A stretch of 9,737 bases of DNA from JAZRWQ01 sp045599805 (GTDB taxonomy: Bacteria > Bacillota > Clostridia > Oscillospirales > UMGS1783): positions 1 through 9,737 of the forward strand of contig JAZRWQ010000116.1 in the NCBI GenBank assembly GCA_045599805.1, in the 5' to 3' direction. Shown one piece after another: positions 5,631-9,737 of the stretch (position 1 is the stretch's first letter; each line of letters opens with the position of its first letter). The notes beneath the pieces are model-generated. The model was not told where the DNA came from. It saw nothing but the letters and a program-made list of their open reading frames with translations, and did no database searches. The translations under genes and the position numbers were made by a program.

Positions 5631-6914
5631 TTATAAAAATTCCTTTATCGGTTTGCCGTCGGCGTTTTCCATATCAAATCCGCAAAGACGGGCGAGCGTG
5701 GGTGCTTCGTCTATGATGTAGCCGGACTGTACGATAACGCGGTTATCGACAGAGTCGGGATTGCGGAAGAACATCATGGGCTTCACGCCCTTTTCGGGCA
5801 TGTGGCCGTGGGTGGCGCGGCTGCTGCGGTAGTCGCCTGCGCCGGGTATTTCTATGACGCTGCCGTTCCAGTCGGTTCTGAACGCCGTGCCGCCGTCGGT
5901 ATCTGCAAAGAAGGCAAAATCGCCTTTAAGGCCGTAATGCTCTTTCAGATAGTCCTTTTCAAGTATTTCGCCGATGCCGAATTTCTCTTTGTTTTCGTTA
6001 AGGATCTCTCTTGCCTTGTCGGCAAGCTCGGGTGTTTTGGCGTAAACGGGCATACAGCATCCGCTGCCGTGGCAGAAGATGTCCCAGTCTTTAAGCGAGC
6101 CGTCCTCATTTGTTCTTATGTAGCCGAGCTGTTTGAAAAGCACGTTGGGGAAGACGACCTTGTTGATATCAAGATGTCCGTGGTCGGCGGTGAAGCAGAT
6201 GATATAATCGTCCCACAGATTCTTCCTGTCGAAAACCTCCCAAATCTCGCCGAAGAGAGGATCTAAAAATTCGTATGCTTCGGTAAGCTTTTTGGAAAAT
6301 ACGCCGTCGGAATGGCGGATGGCGTCGATAAGTGTGATGTGCGTCATAACAAGGTCGGGCTCGTGGTCGTCTATAAGCTGTGCGCACGCCTTGCAGGCAA
6401 AATCGTCCCAGTCATAGTAGTGCTGCAGGCAGAAGGAGGGATGGCAGCGCTCGTAAAGCTTGCCGGTGTATATGCCCGGTGTGCTTGTGGCAACCATTTC
6501 TGCCTCGGCATCCTTATATTCCTTGTGCGGGCCGCCCACGCCGGGGCGGTGGAGGTTCCATTCAACGTCGGCGCCTACCGTAACGGGGTAGAAAACGAGA
6601 GCGCAGGACCTGCCGTTTTTCTTGAATACCTCCCAGATGGTCTCGGCACTGCACTGGTCGGCATAGTCAAACCAATGGGGCGCTTCGTTTTCGGGCTGCA
6701 AAAGCTCGTTGTTTATAACGCCGTGTGTGCCGGGATTGCAGCCGGTCATGATAGAGGTGTGTACCGAATGGGTAAGCGACGGATAGGTCGTAATAACGTT
6801 TTTCAGCATGGATGAATCCTTTATGATGCGGCTGAAATTCTTAAGCTTGGTCATTATGCCGATATCCTCGGTTACCATAGAGTCAATGGAAATAAGAAAA
6901 AGTTTCTTTGCCAT
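5631..6914 (-). CDS. Type I phosphodiesterase / nucleotide pyrophosphatase-like enzyme (alkaline phosphatase superfamily)
   Basis: This family hydrolyses phosphodiester or pyrophosphate bonds through a Thr nucleophile and two metal ions. The 427-residue protein shows the first metal Asp in LISIDSM (Asp11), the nucleophile motif TTYPSLTHSVHTSIMTG (probably Thr43) followed by NPGTHGV, LIDAIRH (Asp197, His201), TADHGH (Asp244, His245) and ATHGHMP (His369), the expected order for two metal sites. No signal peptide or membrane segment is visible, so it should act in the cytosol. AAGGAG lies seven bases before the ATG. It is the last gene of a three-gene operon, 14 bases after the symporter stop, which suggests that its substrate enters through that symporter. 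Family assignment is firm. The substrate is unknown: a nucleotide-sugar, a glycerophosphodiester and a phosphonate-like compound are all possible. Confidence 0.85.
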   Translation of the reverse strand: MAKKLFLISIDSMVTEDIGIMTKLKNFSRIIKDSSMLKNVITTYPSLTHSVHTSIMTGCNPGTHGVINNELLQPENEAPHWFDYADQCSAETIWEVFKKNGRSCALVFYPVTVGADVEWNLHRPGVGGPHKEYKDAEAEMVATSTPGIYTGKLYERCHPSFCLQHYYDWDDFACKACAQLIDDHEPDLVMTHITLIDAIRHSDGVFSKKLTEAYEFLDPLFGEIWEVFDRKNLWDDYIICFTADHGHLDINKVVFPNVLFKQLGYIRTNEDGSLKDWDIFCHGSGCCMPVYAKTPELADKAREILNENKEKFGIGEILEKDYLKEHYGLKGDFAFFADTDGGTAFRTDWNGSVIEIPGAGDYRSSRATHGHMPEKGVKPMMFFRNPDSVDNRVIVQSGYIIDEAPTLARLCGFDMENADGKPIKEFL

Positions 6915-6928
6915 GATATAGCTCCTTA

Positions 6929-8287
6929 TTATATATTTTCGCCGTTGCGCATCTTTTTAACTTCCTTGTCGATATTTAAAAAGATTACGGTTATAAACAT
7001 AAGCACGCCGAATATCGCGGGCACCCAGCCGAGCATGGCGTTTATCGCGTTTATCGCGCTGTCGGGCTGTACTTTAAGCGCGGCATCGTATCCTGCGGCG
7101 GCAAGAGCGCCTGTAAGAAGCTTTGCGGCAAGCGCCTCGCCGAGCTTTGTGGAAAGGTTGTCTGCCGTGCCTATCATGCCGTCATAGCGCCTGCCCTCGC
7201 GCCACTCTATAAGGTCGGTAAGGTTGTTGCGGTTGGTGTTGAACATAACGAAGGTTACGGAAACAGCCATGCCGGTGAATACGCTGTTTACGTAAAGAGC
7301 CGCGGTGGAGAAGGGATCGATGATAAACCATATCTTGCCCACAACGAAAAGCACCGCGCCTAAAAGCATCGTTTTCTTTCTGCCCAGTTTAGAGTCTATC
7401 ATCGGAACGAACAGAGTCGTAACAAGGGAGGCAACGAGATATGCCGCCTCGATAAAGGTCACGTCGTCGGCAGAGCCGAGAACGTAGGTGCAGTAATAGG
7501 TGAGGCAGGTAAGCAGGGAAAGATTTATAATGCCGTAGAAAAGTATGTAAAGGGTGTTTAAAACAAAGGGACGGTAGCTGTAAAGCACCTTGAAGGTGTG
7601 CAGTATGCCGACGCGCTCTTCCTTTTCCTCGGTGGGAAGTATGCGCTCTTTGGTGGTAAAGTAATGGATAAGACAGCCTATTACGCAAACCGCCGCCATA
7701 ACGATGGAGGTAAGCAGAAAGCCGCGGCTGCCTGTTTCGGGGTTGAGGTTGCCGTTATCGTCAAGCGCACCGAAAAGATTCAAAAGAGGGAAGCAGGCAA
7801 CGGCGCCTATTGCCGTGCCTATGCAGCTGCCTATATTGCGGTGCACGTTTATCGAGCGGCGTTCGCTGTCCGAGTCGGTGGCAAGCCCTGCCATGCAGTT
7901 GTAGGGGATATCGGTGGCGGTGTATAAAAGCTCAAAGAGGAAATAGCCCAGAGATGCAAGCACTATGGTGAGCGTTTGCGATGCGTGGAAGTTTGTGAAG
8001 ATGAGCACAACGGTTATTGCCCAGGGTACGGCGCTGTACAGCGCGAACGGGCGAACTCGCTCGCCGTTTTTGAAGCGGTGATTTACCGCGAAGATGCCTA
8101 CGAGCGGATCGTTTATCGCGTCCCAAACTATGCCCAGCGACAGTATGGTGCCTGCCGTGCCCATGGGGATGCGCAGTACCCCCGTAAGGAAGAACAGATA
8201 GTAAAGGCTTTTAAACTGATAAACGATGTTCGATGCGGCGGAAAAGCTGCCGAAGCCGAGCTTTTCGAAAAATCCTACCTTTTTCAT
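6929..8287 (-). CDS. GPH-family (MelB-like) sugar/glycoside:cation symporter
   Basis: This 452-residue integral membrane protein consists of many hydrophobic segments. VWDAINDP (residues 54-61) and TDIPYN (125-130) carry Asp56, Asp60 and Asp126, which line up with Asp55, Asp59 and Asp124 of MelB, so cation-coupled import is likely. MelB positions for galactoside binding differ: the region of Lys18/Asp19 is Ala-Ala here and Trp128 is Asn130, so the substrate is probably not melibiose. A GTG start nine bases upstream (8296) is possible, but I choose ATG 8287. AGAGGAG (8296-8302) is spaced eight bases from it, and it overlaps the stop of the upstream hydrolase gene as ATGA, a sign of translational coupling. 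GPH carriers usually move glycosides, pentosides or hexuronides; the true substrate is unknown. Confidence 0.9.
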   Translation of the reverse strand: MKKVGFFEKLGFGSFSAASNIVYQFKSLYYLFFLTGVLRIPMGTAGTILSLGIVWDAINDPLVGIFAVNHRFKNGERVRPFALYSAVPWAITVVLIFTNFHASQTLTIVLASLGYFLFELLYTATDIPYNCMAGLATDSDSERRSINVHRNIGSCIGTAIGAVACFPLLNLFGALDDNGNLNPETGSRGFLLTSIVMAAVCVIGCLIHYFTTKERILPTEEKEERVGILHTFKVLYSYRPFVLNTLYILFYGIINLSLLTCLTYYCTYVLGSADDVTFIEAAYLVASLVTTLFVPMIDSKLGRKKTMLLGAVLFVVGKIWFIIDPFSTAALYVNSVFTGMAVSVTFVMFNTNRNNLTDLIEWREGRRYDGMIGTADNLSTKLGEALAAKLLTGALAAAGYDAALKVQPDSAINAINAMLGWVPAIFGVLMFITVIFLNIDKEVKKMRNGENI

Positions 8288-9261
8288 ATAATGCACTCCT
8301 CTTTATCTTTAACTGCCGAAAGCTTTTCCCTCAGCAGTTTTTTGAAGCGTTCGCCCTCGTCGTTCATCGGGTTGTGTCCCGATTTTTCAAACCATACAAG
8401 GCATTTGTCGGGCGCGTTTATTTTATTGTACCAGTCCTCAACGAGCGAGGACGGAGTATTTTCGTCAAGCACACCGTCGAAGATGTAAAAGGGCATCATG
8501 AATTCGGTGCAGGTTTTATTGAAATTGGTGCGTCCGCATTCGGGCCACATCTTTTCAAGCACGATTCTGTGGCCTTTTACAAGTCCCCACATATCGGAAA
8601 GGGAGTATTCCTTTGCCTTTATCATCGGAATAACGGTGGAGGAAACGTAGCCGCGTTTTTTTTCGTTCGGCGAATAGCCGCCGTATTTCATCATAACGTT
8701 TCTCTGCATCATCATGCCCTTGTAGTTACCGCCCTTGTATATGCCCATTACCGGGGGACCGCATTTATTGAGTATGTCGATGCTCTTTTGGTCGTCTGCC
8801 TTTTTTGCCTCTTCCATGCAGAATTCCCAGCTTAAGGTTTCGTTGAGCGCGCCGTCGACTACCTGACCGAAGCCCACAAAGGCGGCGATATGCTCGGGAT
8901 ACTTATTGCAGAGGTAGGTGCCCAGCTCCGAGCCCCAGCTTCCGCCGATCACAAATATCTTGTCCTTCTTAAAGCGGCCGCATAGCCATAATACAAGCTC
9001 GTTTGCGTCCTCGATAAGCTGATTTATCGTAAGCGTGGCAACGTCAACGCCCTTATATGAACCGCCGCTTCCGCGCTGGTCCCAGGTGGCAACGGTGAAG
9101 CTGTCAAGCAAATCGGAATGGTCGGCAAATATCGTGTGCCGGTTGCAAACGCCCGGCCCTCCGTGCAAAAACAGCAGAACCGGTTTCGTTTCGTCCTCTG
9201 TTTTGATATGCACCTTCTGCAAAAATCCGCCGATAGGTATTTTTTCCTTTATCTCGGTCAT
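8284..9261 (-). CDS. Alpha/beta hydrolase, proline iminopeptidase-like (S33 family)
   Basis: The 325-residue protein has the full set of S33-type motifs: HGGPG (33-37, oxyanion hole), WDQRGSGGS (60-68), nucleophile Ser108 in GGSWGSELG, acid Asp266 in DGVLDENTP, and His296 in EKSGHNPMNDEGERF. No signal peptide is seen, so it is cytosolic. Known relatives cleave N-terminal proline or act on small amides and esters; HGGPG plus DQRGxGxS points to aminopeptidase-type members but does not fix the substrate. AAGGAGG lies eight bases before the ATG, and a promoter lies at 9283-9311. It is the first gene of the minus-strand operon and overlaps the symporter gene by four bases. Co-transcription suggests that it processes the imported compound or its product (inference). 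Confidence 0.9.
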   Translation of the reverse strand: MTEIKEKIPIGGFLQKVHIKTEDETKPVLLFLHGGPGVCNRHTIFADHSDLLDSFTVATWDQRGSGGSYKGVDVATLTINQLIEDANELVLWLCGRFKKDKIFVIGGSWGSELGTYLCNKYPEHIAAFVGFGQVVDGALNETLSWEFCMEEAKKADDQKSIDILNKCGPPVMGIYKGGNYKGMMMQRNVMMKYGGYSPNEKKRGYVSSTVIPMIKAKEYSLSDMWGLVKGHRIVLEKMWPECGRTNFNKTCTEFMMPFYIFDGVLDENTPSSLVEDWYNKINAPDKCLVWFEKSGHNPMNDEGERFKKLLREKLSAVKDKEECII

Positions 9262-9282
9262 TCTATCGCCCTCCTTTTTTTC

Positions 9283-9311
9283 ATTATATTACTTTTTGCC
9301 GCGTATGTCTA
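9283..9311 (-). promoter_or_regulatory. Promoter of the hydrolase-symporter-phosphodiesterase operon
   Basis: On the minus strand TAGACA (9311-9306) is followed, after 17 bases, by a perfect TATAAT (9288-9283). Transcription should start near 9276, inside a run of A directly at the ribosome site, giving a leader of only about 15 bases. There is no room for a riboswitch or attenuator in the message. No clear operator palindrome overlaps the promoter. Confidence 0.75.
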
Positions 9312-9344
9312 TTATTTAATTCAAATTAGTGCGCTCTTATAATC

Positions 9345-9361
9345 TGTCGGCTTTGCCGACA
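9345..9361. repeat. Small hairpin at the edge of the repeat array
   Basis: TGTCGGC at 9345-9351 pairs perfectly with GCCGACA at 9355-9361 across TTT. It stands nine bases before the first CCTTCCCC unit and may belong to the same mobile or structural element. No T run follows on either strand, so it is a poor terminator. Confidence 0.5.
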
Positions 9362-9369
9362 CCTATTCA

Positions 9370-9415
9370 GCCTTCCCCGTTCCGGGGAAGGGGGACCGCT
9401 TGCGGTGGATGAGGG
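9370..9415 (+). repeat. Double-hairpin repeat, unit A
   Basis: Hairpin 1 is CCTTCCCCG (9371-9379) paired with CGGGGAAGG (9383-9391). Hairpin 2 is ACCGC (9395-9399) paired with GCGGT (9402-9406). The unit ends in GGATGAGGG, followed by a tail related to AAGATTTGATGA. Bases 9391-9414 are identical to 9469-9492 in unit B. Frames open across this region arise from the repeats and have no ribosome sites. Confidence 0.85.
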
Positions 9416-9449
9416 TAGAAGATTTGATGAAGCAAAAAGTATAAATTCT

Positions 9450-9493
9450 GCCCTCCTTGTGCAAAGGAGGGGACCGCTTGCGGTGGATGAGGA
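9450..9493 (+). repeat. Double-hairpin repeat, unit B
   Basis: Same orientation and order as unit A. Hairpin 1 has diverged but kept pairing: CCCTCCTT (9451-9458) with AAGGAGGG (9464-9471). Hairpin 2 and the GGATGAGG tail are the same as in unit A. The tail then differs (ACGAAAGCTTTAAGG). Confidence 0.8.
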
Positions 9494-9532
9494 CGAAAGC
9501 TTTAAGGAAGCCAAAAGGAACAGTTCTTTATT

Positions 9533-9547
9533 ACCTCATCAAAGCTT
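9533..9547 (-). repeat. Remnant tail of an inverted repeat unit
   Basis: ACCTCATCAAAGCTT here is identical to 9653-9667, the outer tail of unit D, but no hairpins follow it. It looks like the remains of a deleted or recombined copy. Confidence 0.5.
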
Positions 9548-9570
9548 TTGGGTGTTGGTTATTATTACCG

Positions 9571-9646
9571 CATCAAATCTTATACCCTCATCCGTCATTT
9601 CCTTCGGAAATGCCACCTTCCCCTGAAGGGGAAGGCTAAAGACGAA
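9571..9646 (-). repeat. Double-hairpin repeat, unit C (inverted)
   Basis: Read on the minus strand it has the same order as unit A. Hairpin 1 is 9616-9623 with 9628-9635 (CCTTCCCC/GGGGAAGG). Hairpin 2 is CATTTCC (9596-9602) with GGAAATG (9606-9612), and then comes the CCCTCATCC tail (9585-9593). It matches unit D at 75 of 76 positions with a period of 86 bases; the one difference is 9578 T against 9664 G. Confidence 0.88.
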
Positions 9647-9656
9647 TTCTTTACCT

Positions 9657-9732
9657 CATCAAAGCTTATACCCTCATCCGTCATTTCCTTCGGAAATGCC
9701 ACCTTCCCCTGAAGGGGAAGGCTAAAGACGAA
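9657..9732 (-). repeat. Double-hairpin repeat, unit D (inverted, tandem copy of C)
   Basis: This is a near-perfect tandem copy of unit C, shifted by 86 bases and identical over 9665-9732. Such similarity next to diverged units A and B points to a recent duplication. The element reaches within five bases of the window end, so more copies may follow. Confidence 0.88.
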
Positions 9733-9737
9733 AAAAG

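Noticed and set aside
9405..9639. Two overlapping open frames of 60-73 codons across the right-hand repeats
   Set aside because: They are built from the hairpin repeats, lack ribosome sites and encode low-information peptides; the sequence is explained by the repeat units.
9360..9737. Possible CRISPR array
   Set aside because: Units occur in both orientations, are double hairpins longer than typical CRISPR repeats, and the spacers between them are related tails rather than unique sequences. No cas gene is near.

Overview
The window looks like chromosomal DNA of a Gram-positive anaerobe of the class Clostridia, probably a gut member of the Oscillospirales/Ruminococcaceae type. This is an inference from three things: strong AGGAGG ribosome sites throughout, Bacillus/Clostridium-style arginine genes behind ArgR operators, and dispersed double-hairpin repeats (CCTTCCCC...GGGGAAGG followed by GGATGAGG) of a kind I associate with that group. 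No RNA gene, insertion sequence or CRISPR array is visible.

Left edge (2-1048, +): the C-terminal part of a surface 5'-nucleotidase family protein, open at the window edge. It ends in a sortase-like sorting signal with an unusual core (TPETAD) and is followed by a strong terminator. The 341-base gap 1049-1389 holds that terminator, two hairpin repeats, and the control region of the arginine operon: a near-consensus promoter (TTGACA, 17 bases, TAATAT), a perfect 18-base ArgR box just downstream of the -10, and a second box about 130 bases upstream with the same 15-base core.

Centre (1390-5579, +): argC, argJ and one long reading frame joining argB to argD. These enzymes cover glutamate to ornithine through acetylated intermediates: ArgJ makes N-acetylglutamate and recycles the acetyl group, ArgB phosphorylates, ArgC reduces, ArgD transaminates, and ArgJ releases ornithine. 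The genes are tightly spaced and start with TTG, GTG and ATG. The most unusual feature of the window is the in-frame ArgB-ArgD fusion (675 aa, no stop between domains), which still carries an argD-like start and ribosome site at the junction. A long hairpin at 5585-5626 can terminate both this operon and the one converging on it.

Right (9261 back to 5631, -): a three-gene operon encoding a proline-iminopeptidase-like alpha/beta hydrolase, a MelB-type GPH cation symporter (coupled by an ATGA overlap), and a cytosolic phosphodiesterase/nucleotide-pyrophosphatase-like enzyme of the alkaline phosphatase superfamily. It has its own promoter (TAGACA, 17 bases, TATAAT) and a very short leader. The set suggests import and intracellular hydrolysis of an organic substrate, possibly a phosphodiester. 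The substrate is unknown.

Right edge (9262-9737): no gene. It is filled by at least four copies of the double-hairpin repeat, two in each orientation and facing one another; the last two form an 86-base tandem duplication. The array probably continues beyond the window.
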